Shown: one piece after another, positions 24,157-32,848 of the stretch
How the letters are laid out: the number at the start of each line of letters is the position of its first letter
Position numbering within the stretch: position 1 is the first letter of the stretch
Assembly (NCBI GenBank): GCA_965243265.1
Contig: CBDEUL010000002.1
Location: forward strand, 1-64,000
From: Flavicella sp965243265
Lineage (GTDB): Bacteria > Bacteroidota > Bacteroidia > Flavobacteriales > Flavobacteriaceae
DNA length: 64,000 bases
Reading direction: 5' to 3'
Position numbers and translations under genes: made by a program
Notes under the pieces: generated by a model
Databases searched by the model: none
What the model was told of the DNA's origin: nothing
The model's input: the letters and a program-made list of their open reading frames with translations, nothing else

Positions 24157-26502
24157 TTAATGAGTTGTTTGTAAATCTGATATTGAAAAAACAGCTTCGG
24201 ATTTTTGAAGTTCCTGATTGATGTCTACTCGAATCGCTTTGATTCCGCTAGCTCCTTGTAATTCTTCTAATTCTACTATTTCGATAGTTTCCCCTATATA
24301 TTTTTTAGATTGTAAAAATTCGAAATAATTAAGGTATTCTTTTTCTATTGCTGAAGTTGAATATACTACACATAACTTATGTGGTTGAGTAAGGCGTTCA
24401 TCTGTATCTTTTATATGAGCCTTATCAATTCGCTTTTTAATCATCTCATATCTTACATTGTAAGCTCCGTCTACATCAAATTGTTTTTCATCTATACGGT
24501 AACGTATTGTAAGTGGTACATCATATGCTAATATTAAAGATGCCACATCTAATTTTACAGATAATTTTTGTTGTTTTTGATAATACAAAGCCTCCATTTC
24601 ACACATTACTTGCAATTGCCAAAGTCTTAAGCTAAATAACGCCGACTCATGGTATTCTTTGTGTTCGGCTATAGATTGTCCAACATACATATTGTGCTCA
24701 ATCCCATCTGTTTTAAATTTCTCAAAATAATGAGGAAAAATTTCTTGTGCTTTTATTTGTTGTTTATCTATAACATTTGCAAGGTTTTTATTGATTAGGT
24801 TTACAGTTTCATCGTAATCCTTTCTTGCCACATAAAAAGAGTTGTTGTTTTTATCTAACTTTTCTACAAATGTTTTAACTGCTGTATTTCCCACATCTGA
24901 AGCTGCTATGTATTGAAACAATGGCAATACTTGTTTCTGAAAAAAGGCATGTACCTCTTGTTCTGTATTGTTATCAAAGTCTGTTTCTAACCTCGATAAT
25001 TTTTTATTCATTTTAAATAATAATTGCTCATAAAAAGGCATTGCGTTCCTTTTTTGTAAATCTTCTAGTATTTTTTTTGTTTGTTGAAGTTCCATCGTAA
25101 GGTCTTTTTTAATGGCTTCATTCCTTGCCGCTGAAGATCCTACAATATCTATTTGTCCATAAAGAGGCAATACATTTTCAAAAATCACTTCATTAAAAAC
25201 AGGTGACTCTCCTAAACTCTTTCTTTGTATGTAATGCATCGCTTCTTCTGTAAAACGCCACTTTACTGATGGATGAATCGAAGTACATTCATTTTGAATT
25301 ACAGCACTAATTTCATTTTCATATTCTGTAATAGATCTCTTAGAGTAACTTAATATAAAAGGCATAATGGTATCTAATTTTACCATATTTATAGCATTTA
25401 ATTGATTTGCTTTATATGCTGCCAATTCAATAATAAACTCTAATTTCTCTTCAATAACCACAGGTAACAATACTGCACTTTTTAAACCTTTTTTAAGCAG
25501 TGTTTCACTTAACTTATTCCCTCCTGAATTTTTATGGTATTGAGCTATATTAGATAAAATTACTGGCTGATAACTTTCAAACAATTGTTTAAACACATAA
25601 TTACATGCATAAGTACTACAGGTTACTTTATCTCCTTCTTCTAGTGTTAATGTTCCTAAAGTTCCTTCAAAAGGAGGTAGTAATTTGTCCCCTTCTATTC
25701 TATAACTCCCTACTTCTAAATCATCAATTCCAAAAATACTTCGTAAATCATGGACTATATACTCCATGTTTTCTTTTCCTGATTGGATTAGGTGTGTTTT
25801 AAACTCATCTATTTGTCCTTCCAATGTAGCGTCGGTCATATTAATAATACCAAACCCTTCCATTGTCCATGAATTTTCTGGAAAAAAACGTTCCCAAACT
25901 TTTTTATCTCCTGCGTTTGCTAAAAGTTCATCTAATATTTCTTGTGTTATCTGAACAGCATTTTCATTCGGATAAATATCTATAAAATCTGCATTAAAGG
26001 TTACTTTATAACTTTTTGTATTTCCTTTACGGTCATCTAAATATATCTGTTTAGGTCTATCAAAATCTACACTAAATCCATAATACTTGTTTAAAATAAT
26101 AGCATAGAGTATTAAATGTAAGGATTCTTCAGAGTCTAAATACATTTCCTGTAATACTTCACTTACATCTAAACTTGTTTCTGAGCTTATTTTTTTAAAA
26201 CGATTGGATATATAAAATTGCTCATTTGAATACGGATATACAGCTGCCTTAATTTCATTATTACTTAAAGCTGGTGGAAACAAATAGGTCATGATTTGCT
26301 CAATCTCATTTGTATACATTTCGAACTTCTCAATAGATGAAGTTCCTGAAACCAATTCTGGGCATGCCTCTAATAGGGCCAAAGCTTCTTCTGCTTGTTT
26401 TTTTTCTGCAGAAATTCTTGACTTTAATAATTCTTCAAATCTTTTCTTTATTCCTTTAAAAGATATTTTAATTTGGAAAGGTCCTGTATCTAATTTTTCC
26501 AT
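24157..26502 (-). CDS. Large GAF-like domain protein of unknown function
   Basis: 781 residues, no signal peptide, so cytoplasmic. A middle segment (~295-410: 'ACNYVFKQLFESYQPVILSNIAQY', 'LKKGLKSAVLLPVVIEEKLEFIIELAA') has the rhythm of a GAF sensor domain. The flanks are helical ('LTMELQQTKKILEDLQKRNAMPFYEQLLFKMNKKLSRLETDF'). No catalytic motif is evident. Residues ~46-53 (CPELVSGT) look like a translated palindromic repeat. It lies in an operon between the HD-PycTM gene (12 nt upstream) and the phosphoesterase-barrel gene, so it may sense a ligand for that module. Function not established. Confidence 0.7.
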   Translation of the reverse strand: MEKLDTGPFQIKISFKGIKKRFEELLKSRISAEKKQAEEALALLEACPELVSGTSSIEKFEMYTNEIEQIMTYLFPPALSNNEIKAAVYPYSNEQFYISNRFKKISSETSLDVSEVLQEMYLDSEESLHLILYAIILNKYYGFSVDFDRPKQIYLDDRKGNTKSYKVTFNADFIDIYPNENAVQITQEILDELLANAGDKKVWERFFPENSWTMEGFGIINMTDATLEGQIDEFKTHLIQSGKENMEYIVHDLRSIFGIDDLEVGSYRIEGDKLLPPFEGTLGTLTLEEGDKVTCSTYACNYVFKQLFESYQPVILSNIAQYHKNSGGNKLSETLLKKGLKSAVLLPVVIEEKLEFIIELAAYKANQLNAINMVKLDTIMPFILSYSKRSITEYENEISAVIQNECTSIHPSVKWRFTEEAMHYIQRKSLGESPVFNEVIFENVLPLYGQIDIVGSSAARNEAIKKDLTMELQQTKKILEDLQKRNAMPFYEQLLFKMNKKLSRLETDFDNNTEQEVHAFFQKQVLPLFQYIAASDVGNTAVKTFVEKLDKNNNSFYVARKDYDETVNLINKNLANVIDKQQIKAQEIFPHYFEKFKTDGIEHNMYVGQSIAEHKEYHESALFSLRLWQLQVMCEMEALYYQKQQKLSVKLDVASLILAYDVPLTIRYRIDEKQFDVDGAYNVRYEMIKKRIDKAHIKDTDERLTQPHKLCVVYSTSAIEKEYLNYFEFLQSKKYIGETIEIVELEELQGASGIKAIRVDINQELQKSEAVFSISDLQTTH

Positions 26503-26514
26503 ATGGTTACTATT

Positions 26515-27684
26515 TTAAGCTGCATTTACAAAAAAATGATAACTAGCCACAAAAGACAATGCTGATACAACAATACCAATCATAAATACGGTATATGTCA
26601 TTCGTAAAAGTCTATACTTACGTTCTAAAACAAGTCCTAAATAATAAAGGTCTTTTGTTAACGAATTGTACAATGTTTCTTCATTGTCTATCAAATAATC
26701 AATTCCCCATTCAAAATCTTTTAAACTCATTTTATAAAAATTTCCAAAAAACAGAATATTGGTATTGTTATTTTTTATCATCTCTTTAGTTACGGTAACA
26801 CTTGAGATATTAGGGCGTGTTGATAATACAGAAAGTACTACTGAAACCACACTAAAGGTCATAAAAATCAACGTTGGATATATTAAAAACGCATTGGATT
26901 CATTGTCTAATTTTGGTATTAAATTAGAGAGTGCTACAGATATTATAATTGCATTTACTGACAATAATATATTTGCTTTTGTATCTGCTATAGCACTCAA
27001 CTCAATATGGTTTTTTAGAGTTACCCTAAACATGGTTTCTACCCCTTTCCCTATTTTTCTAGCTCCAGATTTATTTGCTTTTTTTTCTTTTTTATTTTTT
27101 ATTTTTTCTTCCAATTTAAGCTTGTTTATTTCTTTTGACGAGTTCCATTTTTGTTGTGCATACTTTGTATAAAACTTATGCTTTGATAAAAACCCTTTAT
27201 TTTGAACCATCCATTCGTACTTAGGAAGTTTTTGTTCTTTTTTAGATTCTAATTCAAGCCTTAAACGCTCTGTCGTTTCAAAAAAATCTTGAAAGGCAAC
27301 ATGCGCACAATCTGCATCCTTTATTATTTTTTCAAGTTTTCCTGTAGGAGCCTCTCCCATTTTAGTCGCTAGTATTAGCTTTTCAACAGTGGTTACATCG
27401 GCTTCGGGTATATTTTCTTTTTCTAAAAAATTATGGAAAATTTTAACTCCTGCTTCTTCATGCTCCTCATCTTGCTCTATATATCCCACATCATGAAACC
27501 AAGCTGCTATTTTTAAAAGCAAAATTTCTTGTTCATTACAGTTTTCATTCTGAGCTATTTGAGAAACAATTTCTACAACTTTACGAGTATGTTCTATATT
27601 ATGATAATGATTTTTAGGCGATAATTTTGCATCCAATAACTCAGACACAAATTGCTCTACTTGCTGTAAAAATTCTTCTTTCAT
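26515..27684 (-). CDS. HD phosphohydrolase fused to a Pycsar-effector-like membrane domain
   Basis: 389 residues. The N-terminal HD domain (~1-150) has metal ligands His32, His64-Asp65 (AAWFHDVGY) and Asp125 (IKDADCAH). A basic linker (~185-215, KKNKKEKKANKSGARK) leads to a membrane domain beginning 'NHIELSAIADTKANILLSVNAIIISV', the hallmark of the PycTM (DUF5706) effector family, with segments near 237-255, 268-288 and 365-385. In Pycsar defence PycTM is activated by cCMP or cUMP and damages the membrane. No pyrimidine cyclase is adjacent; the HD part could hydrolyse a nucleotide instead. It is the first gene of a minus-strand operon. Confidence 0.8.
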   Translation of the reverse strand: MKEEFLQQVEQFVSELLDAKLSPKNHYHNIEHTRKVVEIVSQIAQNENCNEQEILLLKIAAWFHDVGYIEQDEEHEEAGVKIFHNFLEKENIPEADVTTVEKLILATKMGEAPTGKLEKIIKDADCAHVAFQDFFETTERLRLELESKKEQKLPKYEWMVQNKGFLSKHKFYTKYAQQKWNSSKEINKLKLEEKIKNKKEKKANKSGARKIGKGVETMFRVTLKNHIELSAIADTKANILLSVNAIIISVALSNLIPKLDNESNAFLIYPTLIFMTFSVVSVVLSVLSTRPNISSVTVTKEMIKNNNTNILFFGNFYKMSLKDFEWGIDYLIDNEETLYNSLTKDLYYLGLVLERKYRLLRMTYTVFMIGIVVSALSFVASYHFFVNAA

Positions 27685-27713
27685 AAATTAAAGGTAGTAA
27701 AATTTAGCTACTA

Positions 27714-27721
27714 CAAATATA
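27714..27721 (-). promoter_or_regulatory. -7 element for the HD-PycTM operon
   Basis: TATATTTG on the minus strand lies 30 nt upstream of the ATG and is flanked by CTACTA/TAGTAG arms (6-bp inverted repeat). A possible -33 TTG sits 26 nt upstream, which is long. Confidence 0.5.
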
Positions 27722-27793
27722 TAGTAGTCTACAGAACATTAACCTAACAACAAATTATTTATTATTATAAACCAAAAGAAGTATTTTTACAGT

Positions 27794-29068
27794 ATGAATG
27801 AACCTTTAGCAGAAAGAATCCGCCCGAAATCATTAGAAGACTATATCAGTCAACAACACCTTGTTGGTCCATCTGGAATTCTAACACAACATATTAAAAA
27901 AGGCATCATTCCTTCTTTAATTTTATGGGGACCTCCTGGTATTGGAAAAACAACTTTGGCTAATATTATCGCTAAAGAATCGGAACGTCCATTTTATACT
28001 TTAAGTGCTATAAATTCAGGAGTCAAAGATGTGAGAGAGGTTATTGATAAAGCTCGTCAAAGTGGTGGATTATTTACCACTAAAAACCCCATCTTGTTTA
28101 TTGATGAGATACATCGATTTAGCAAATCACAACAAGACTCGCTACTTGCTGCTGTAGAAAAAGGGTGGGTTACTCTTATTGGTGCAACAACTGAAAACCC
28201 TAGTTTTGAGGTTATACCTGCCTTACTTTCCAGATGTCAAGTGTATATTTTAAATTCATTTGACAAAACTGATCTTATTGCTTTGTTAAACAGAGCAATA
28301 GAGGTAGATAAGGTTATTTCTGAAAAAGAAATTTATCTAAAGGAAACGGATGCTCTTTTACGGATTTCTGGGGGTGATGCCAGAAAATTATTAAACATTT
28401 TTGAATTGGTTGTTGAGTCTGAAAACAACCCAATTGAGGTAACCAATAAAATGGTACTTAGCAAAGTTCAAAAAAACACTGTTCGGTATGACAAAACTGG
28501 GGAACAGCATTATGATATTGTTTCTGCTTTTATCAAGTCTATTAGAGGTAGTGATCCTAATGGTGCTGTATATTGGCTAGCTAGAATGATTGAAGGTGGA
28601 GAGGATGTAAAATTCATTGCTAGAAGGTTATTAATTTCTGCTTCTGAAGATATAGGAAATGCCAACCCTAATGCGCTTATACTGGCAAATAACACTTTTC
28701 AAGCAGTTACTACAATTGGCTATCCTGAGTCTAGAATTATTTTAAGTCAGTGTGCTATTTATTTAGCCAATTCTCCTAAGAGTAATAGTTCTTATGAGGC
28801 TATCAATAATGCTTTACAACTTGTAAAAAACACAGGAGATTTATCTATTCCTTTGCATTTAAGAAATGCTCCTACAAAGCTTATGAAAGATTTAGATTAT
28901 GGAAAGGATTATAAGTATGCCCATAACTACGAAAATAGCTTTGTAGAGCAAGAGTACCTTCCTAAAGAAATTGAAAACACAAAGCTATACGAACCTCGTG
29001 AAAATGCTCGTGAAACTGATTTTAGATTTTTTTTAAAAAACAAGTGGAAGAATAAATACGGTTATTGA
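27794..29068 (+). CDS. rarA: Replication-associated recombination AAA+ ATPase RarA (MgsA)
   Basis: 424 residues. Walker A is GPPGIGKT (46-53), Walker B LFIDEIHRF (101-109), sensor 1 is in 'LIGATTENPSFEV', and the C-terminal tetramerisation region includes 'VSAFIKSIRGSDPNGAVYWLARMIEGGEDVKFIARRLLISASEDIG'. RarA acts at stalled replication forks as a clamp-loader-like ATPase. The last 7 bases overlap the 3' end of the convergent gene at 29062. Confidence 0.95.
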   Translation: MNEPLAERIRPKSLEDYISQQHLVGPSGILTQHIKKGIIPSLILWGPPGIGKTTLANIIAKESERPFYTLSAINSGVKDVREVIDKARQSGGLFTTKNPILFIDEIHRFSKSQQDSLLAAVEKGWVTLIGATTENPSFEVIPALLSRCQVYILNSFDKTDLIALLNRAIEVDKVISEKEIYLKETDALLRISGGDARKLLNIFELVVESENNPIEVTNKMVLSKVQKNTVRYDKTGEQHYDIVSAFIKSIRGSDPNGAVYWLARMIEGGEDVKFIARRLLISASEDIGNANPNALILANNTFQAVTTIGYPESRIILSQCAIYLANSPKSNSSYEAINNALQLVKNTGDLSIPLHLRNAPTKLMKDLDYGKDYKYAHNYENSFVEQEYLPKEIENTKLYEPRENARETDFRFFLKNKWKNKYGY

Positions 29069-29814
29069 GCCACTTTTTTAAAAGTTTTTACTTTTATTTC
29101 TTCTGCAAAAGGTATGTCTATTTTTAGATTTCCTTCTGTATCAAAATAACCTATTGTATGCATTGTATCTCCGTCTTTATCTTTCCACACTACCTTGAAA
29201 ATATTTTCTAAAGACGTTTTGTATATTTCACATGCCAAATCTCCTTTTGCATGTACTGAAGAAGTACTTTCTAAAACTTTTCCTATATAATATCCTTTTT
29301 CTTTTTCTAAAGACAATACCAACCCTTTATCATCTTTATAAACTTCTTTTCCTGAATCGCTTAAAACCACTTCCTCTAAGGGAACATACTCATAATTTAA
29401 CTTTTCAAAAGACTCAAATGCTTTTCGAAGACTTTCATGGTATCCTGCTTGATAATCTTTCAGTCTACTTTCTCCCAGTGAGCTTTTAAACACTATTTTT
29501 TGAGAGCAATCTTTTAATTCAAAATCCACCTTTCGTTTCATAAATGTTGACTTCTTACTCACATTTGCTATTAAATATCCACATTTACTTGTAACATATT
29601 CTTGGGGAACGTTTTCTGAACTTAAAAACGCTTTCATTCCATATTTTTCAAATAAAAACTTCATCAAAGAATTCAATTCATATTGATCTGCCTCATCTTG
29701 AAATTCAAATTTTTCAGGAACAATCACATATTTATAATTATGAATTGTTTTTTGAGCAACTCCGTATTGTAGTCCTACAAACAAAAGGACAATACTTATT
29801 AATTTTGTTTTCAT
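29062..29814 (-). CDS. Exported protein of unknown function
   Basis: 250 residues from the ATG at 29814, which opens a clear signal peptide (MKTKLISIVLLFVGLQYGVAQ); an ATG 11 codons upstream would bury it. The mature part is rich in Tyr, Lys and Glu and has no motif I recognise; 'KYVIVPEKFEFQDEADQYELNSLMKFLFEKYGMKAFL' resembles conserved periplasmic unknowns of flavobacteria. It overlaps rarA tail to tail by 7 nt. Confidence 0.7.
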   Translation of the reverse strand: MKTKLISIVLLFVGLQYGVAQKTIHNYKYVIVPEKFEFQDEADQYELNSLMKFLFEKYGMKAFLSSENVPQEYVTSKCGYLIANVSKKSTFMKRKVDFELKDCSQKIVFKSSLGESRLKDYQAGYHESLRKAFESFEKLNYEYVPLEEVVLSDSGKEVYKDDKGLVLSLEKEKGYYIGKVLESTSSVHAKGDLACEIYKTSLENIFKVVWKDKDGDTMHTIGYFDTEGNLKIDIPFAEEIKVKTFKKVAQ

Positions 29815-29906
29815 TTTAAACTCTTTTAATCTTATAAAATTACCCATAAACAGTATTCTTACAAAGAATAGTTTTATAATTTAATCTTAAAAAACAAGCT
29901 CTAATC

Positions 29907-30320
29907 TTATTTTGAGTTTTTAAACCTTAAAAAATTCTTTTTAGAGTAGATATAATCATCTTCATCATATTCCTCTGAAGCCAACACCAAACAAACAGAC
30001 CCTGACGAGAAATTATTTAATTCTCTCCAAATTCCTGGAACCAATAACAACCCCTTATTTGGCTTATTTAACATAAATGTTTTTTTCCCTCCTAGTCCAT
30101 CATCTACAACAACATCAAAACTTCCACTTAAAGGTATCAAAAACTGCTGTAGTTTTTTATGAGCATGTCCTCCCCTATAAGAATCAGAGGGGACATCATA
30201 GAGATAATAAACACGTTTAATTTCAAAAGGAATTACGTCGTTTTCGATAACAGATAAATTCCCTCTATAATCTTTAATTTGAGGAATATCTATTATTTGT
30301 AAGTCGTTGATTGTATTCAA
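29907..30320 (-). CDS. fdtA: FdtA/QdtA-like dTDP-sugar 3,4-ketoisomerase (WxcM-type cupin)
   Basis: 137 residues, a single cupin. It begins 'LQIIDIPQIKDYRGNLSVIEND', then 'RVYYLYDVPSDSYRGGHAHKKLQQFLIPLSGSFDVVVDDG'. His52 and His54 (RGGHAH) match the catalytic histidines of FdtA. The enzyme converts dTDP-4-keto-6-deoxyglucose to the 3-keto isomer, the substrate of the aminotransferase at 31751, on the way to dTDP-Fuc3N or Qui3N. Which epimer cannot be read from sequence. It has its own promoter (30377-30403) downstream of the flippase gene. Confidence 0.85.
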   Translation of the reverse strand: MNTINDLQIIDIPQIKDYRGNLSVIENDVIPFEIKRVYYLYDVPSDSYRGGHAHKKLQQFLIPLSGSFDVVVDDGLGGKKTFMLNKPNKGLLLVPGIWRELNNFSSGSVCLVLASEEYDEDDYIYSKKNFLRFKNSK

Positions 30321-30350
30321 AAGCTGTAGTTAAGGTTTATTCTGATATTC

Positions 30351-30403
30351 ATAGAATTACACAATTCTATTTCTAACAAATTTAATAAAATATCAGTTTC
30401 CAA
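30351..30403 (-). promoter_or_regulatory. Promoter and 5' hairpin before fdtA
   Basis: Minus strand TTG (30401-30403), a 16-nt spacer and TAAATTTG (30377-30384). Directly downstream, ATAGAATT/AATTCTAT (30351-30370) is an 8-bp perfect inverted repeat with a 4-nt loop at the expected transcript 5' end: an operator or a stabilising hairpin. Confidence 0.6.
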
Positions 30404-30439
30404 CTAAAAAAACACTAACTATTATAAAGTGTGTTTAGC

Positions 30440-31750
30440 TTATTCTAAAAGGTCTTCTTTTTCTGCAAAAGCATCTCCATACAGGTATTTTCTCAAAGCA
30501 AATAAAACAGCTAAAAAATAAATAACATATCGAAGAAAATGAGCTAACACAATTCCTTCTGCTCCAAGAGTATCCATAAAAAAATCTGCAAATACATAAA
30601 ACAACACAAGTGATATAATCTCCGTTACAACAAACTCTTTAAGCATTTTTTTTGCTAAAAATTGATAGGCAACAACTAAGGAGGCTACTTTTACAAAATC
30701 TCCCAAAAGTTGCCATTTAAACAAATATTTCATCCCTAAAAACTCTTCAGATTGTAACAATAAAACAACACTTTCCCTGAAAAAATATAAGAACAACATA
30801 CCTACTGCAACCAGAGGCAATAACGTTTTATATATTTTTAAAACTTCTATTTTAAATTCTAACCTTTTTTTTATTGTTGAAAATTTAGGCAAAACATAAA
30901 GAGTAAATATTCCTGAAATAAAGGTAAAATATTGACTAGAAAGATTTGTCATAGCTGTCCAGTTTCCTGCATCAATCGGGTTGATAGATTTCATTAAATT
31001 CAACCTTAATTTAATGTTTATAAAACTTGATATTACTGCTGAAAAAACAGTCATCAAAATAAAGACTCTAAAGTTCTTACTATAGGGAACTGTAAACGAA
31101 ATTTGTTTATATGTTACATACTCTTTTAAAACTTTATAATATAGCTTTAAAAAAAAGGCTACTAAAATAAGAGGATTGATTGCAAGTGCTATCAAAGCTC
31201 CATCTAATTTTTTATAATACACAAATACAAGCATTATAAGAGTGCTTAAAACATAGCTCATTAAGTTAATTTTAATAAACTCTTTATATGCCGACAAGCC
31301 ATTTGCAATTGCAAAAAACATTTTATTCAACGCCAAAAAAGGTGTTCCTATAGCTAACAAACGAAAAACAAATACAAAATCATGTTTTCCATTAAACATC
31401 CACTCATTTAGGTATTCTGCCCCAAAAAACAATACCGAAAAAACCAATATAGTACCACAAAAAAGAAATACAAAAACAGTAGAAAAAATCCTTTGCAACT
31501 CACTTTTATCTTCTTTATACTCTGCTACATACTTTACAATCCCATTTGATATTCCTCCTGTTGAAAAGCTCTCTATTATTGGCAATAAGTTTCTAAAATT
31601 CCCTATTTGAGCTACTCCAACAGGTCCCAAAAGTAATGCAATAACTTTCTGAGAAACAACAGATAATAACATACGTATAAAAACTGCTCCTGAATTTAAA
31701 GACGTTATCTTTAACAATAAATTATCCTTTATATAGGAAGGGATTCTCAT
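30440..31750 (-). CDS. Wzx-type polysaccharide flippase (MATE-like MOP superfamily)
   Basis: 436 residues, about 12 hydrophobic segments. The N-terminal 'LNSGAVFIRMLLSVVSQKVIALLLGPVGVAQIGNFRNLLPII' is typical of WzxE-like flippases, with 'GGISNGIVKYVAEY' closing the first pair of helices. It would move a lipid-linked oligosaccharide containing the 3-amino-sugar across the inner membrane. It starts immediately after the aminotransferase stop, with no gap, and ends before fdtA. Confidence 0.85.
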   Translation of the reverse strand: MRIPSYIKDNLLLKITSLNSGAVFIRMLLSVVSQKVIALLLGPVGVAQIGNFRNLLPIIESFSTGGISNGIVKYVAEYKEDKSELQRIFSTVFVFLFCGTILVFSVLFFGAEYLNEWMFNGKHDFVFVFRLLAIGTPFLALNKMFFAIANGLSAYKEFIKINLMSYVLSTLIMLVFVYYKKLDGALIALAINPLILVAFFLKLYYKVLKEYVTYKQISFTVPYSKNFRVFILMTVFSAVISSFINIKLRLNLMKSINPIDAGNWTAMTNLSSQYFTFISGIFTLYVLPKFSTIKKRLEFKIEVLKIYKTLLPLVAVGMLFLYFFRESVVLLLQSEEFLGMKYLFKWQLLGDFVKVASLVVAYQFLAKKMLKEFVVTEIISLVLFYVFADFFMDTLGAEGIVLAHFLRYVIYFLAVLFALRKYLYGDAFAEKEDLLE

Positions 31751-32848
31751 CTAAAATTGGTTTAATAACTCAACTATTCTTTGTGTATCAGCTATTGTTT
31801 GAACAGGACTTATCGGGAGGCTTAAAATTTCATCACAAACCTGTTCTGTTACCGGAAAGTTTAAATGACTATATTCACTTAAAGCAACTTGTTTATGTAG
31901 TGCCAATGGATAATGAATATTCGTTTGCACTCCGTTTTCTTTCAAGAAATTTTGCAATTCATTTCTAGAGCTACATCGAACTACATAAGCATACCAAACA
32001 TGATCTTTTAAAAAAGGCTCTTTAGGTAAAAAAATCTTTTTATTATTAATATGGCTATTGTAGTATTTTGCAATCTCTCTTCTAGCGTTATTATCTGCAT
32101 CTAACTTTTTTAACTTTATAGACAAAAAAGCAGCTTGTATTTCGTCCAACCTAGAATTCATTCCTTTTAATTCATGATTGTACTTTATAGATGAACCATA
32201 ATTTCTTATTTTAAGAAGTACCTCATATAACCCTTCATCATTTGTAGTAATTGCTCCTCCATCTCCTAATGCTCCTAAATTTTTACTTGGGTAAAAACTA
32301 AAGGCTGCTGCATCTGCTAATGCTCCTGATTTTCTTCCTTTTAAATCAACAGCTCCATGAGCTTGTGCTGCGTCTTCAACACATAAAAGATTATGCTTTT
32401 TAGATAACTTATTAACCTCAACCATATTTACCAGTTTTCCATACAAATGGACTACTAAAATGGCTTTGGTTTTATTTGTTATTTTTTTTTCTAATTCTTT
32501 AACGTTTATATTATAATCTTCAGAAGGTTCAACAAACACAGGTTTTAACCCTGAATTAATTATTGCCAATATAGATGCTATATAAGTATTTGCAGGAACA
32601 AGAACCTCATCTCCTTTTCTTAGACTTTCTCTTTCTATATATGCTCTAAAAATTAACTCTATTGCTTCCAGTCCATTTGCAACTCCTAAACAATAACGAA
32701 CACCACAATAGGTAGCATATTCTTTTTCAAAATTCTCTAAACTATTGCCTAAAATATAAGACCCTGAATCTAAAAACCTTACGAATTCTTCTTGAAAAAC
32801 TTCTTTAAAACGCCCATTAATTTGTTTTAAGTCTAAAAATGGAATCAT
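31751..32848 (-). CDS. fdtB: DegT/DnrJ/EryC1-family sugar aminotransferase, FdtB/QdtB-like
   Basis: 365 residues. It is a PLP-dependent fold-type I enzyme with Lys189 (FYPSKNLGALGDGGA) as internal aldimine and Asp159 (CVEDAAQAHGA) facing the pyridine nitrogen. The N-terminus MIPFLDLKQINGRF is typical of dTDP-3-keto-6-deoxyhexose 3-aminotransferases. With the FdtA-like ketoisomerase it makes dTDP-3-amino-3,6-dideoxyhexose from dTDP-4-keto-6-deoxyglucose; rmlA and rmlB must be elsewhere. It overlaps the upstream gene at 32845 by 4 nt (ATGA-type coupling). Confidence 0.9.
   Translation of the reverse strand: MIPFLDLKQINGRFKEVFQEEFVRFLDSGSYILGNSLENFEKEYATYCGVRYCLGVANGLEAIELIFRAYIERESLRKGDEVLVPANTYIASILAIINSGLKPVFVEPSEDYNINVKELEKKITNKTKAILVVHLYGKLVNMVEVNKLSKKHNLLCVEDAAQAHGAVDLKGRKSGALADAAAFSFYPSKNLGALGDGGAITTNDEGLYEVLLKIRNYGSSIKYNHELKGMNSRLDEIQAAFLSIKLKKLDADNNARREIAKYYNSHINNKKIFLPKEPFLKDHVWYAYVVRCSSRNELQNFLKENGVQTNIHYPLALHKQVALSEYSHLNFPVTEQVCDEILSLPISPVQTIADTQRIVELLNQF

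Noticed and set aside
26515..27684. A complete Pycsar defence system
   Set aside because: A PycTM-like domain is present but no adjacent pyrimidine cyclase, so a full system cannot be claimed.
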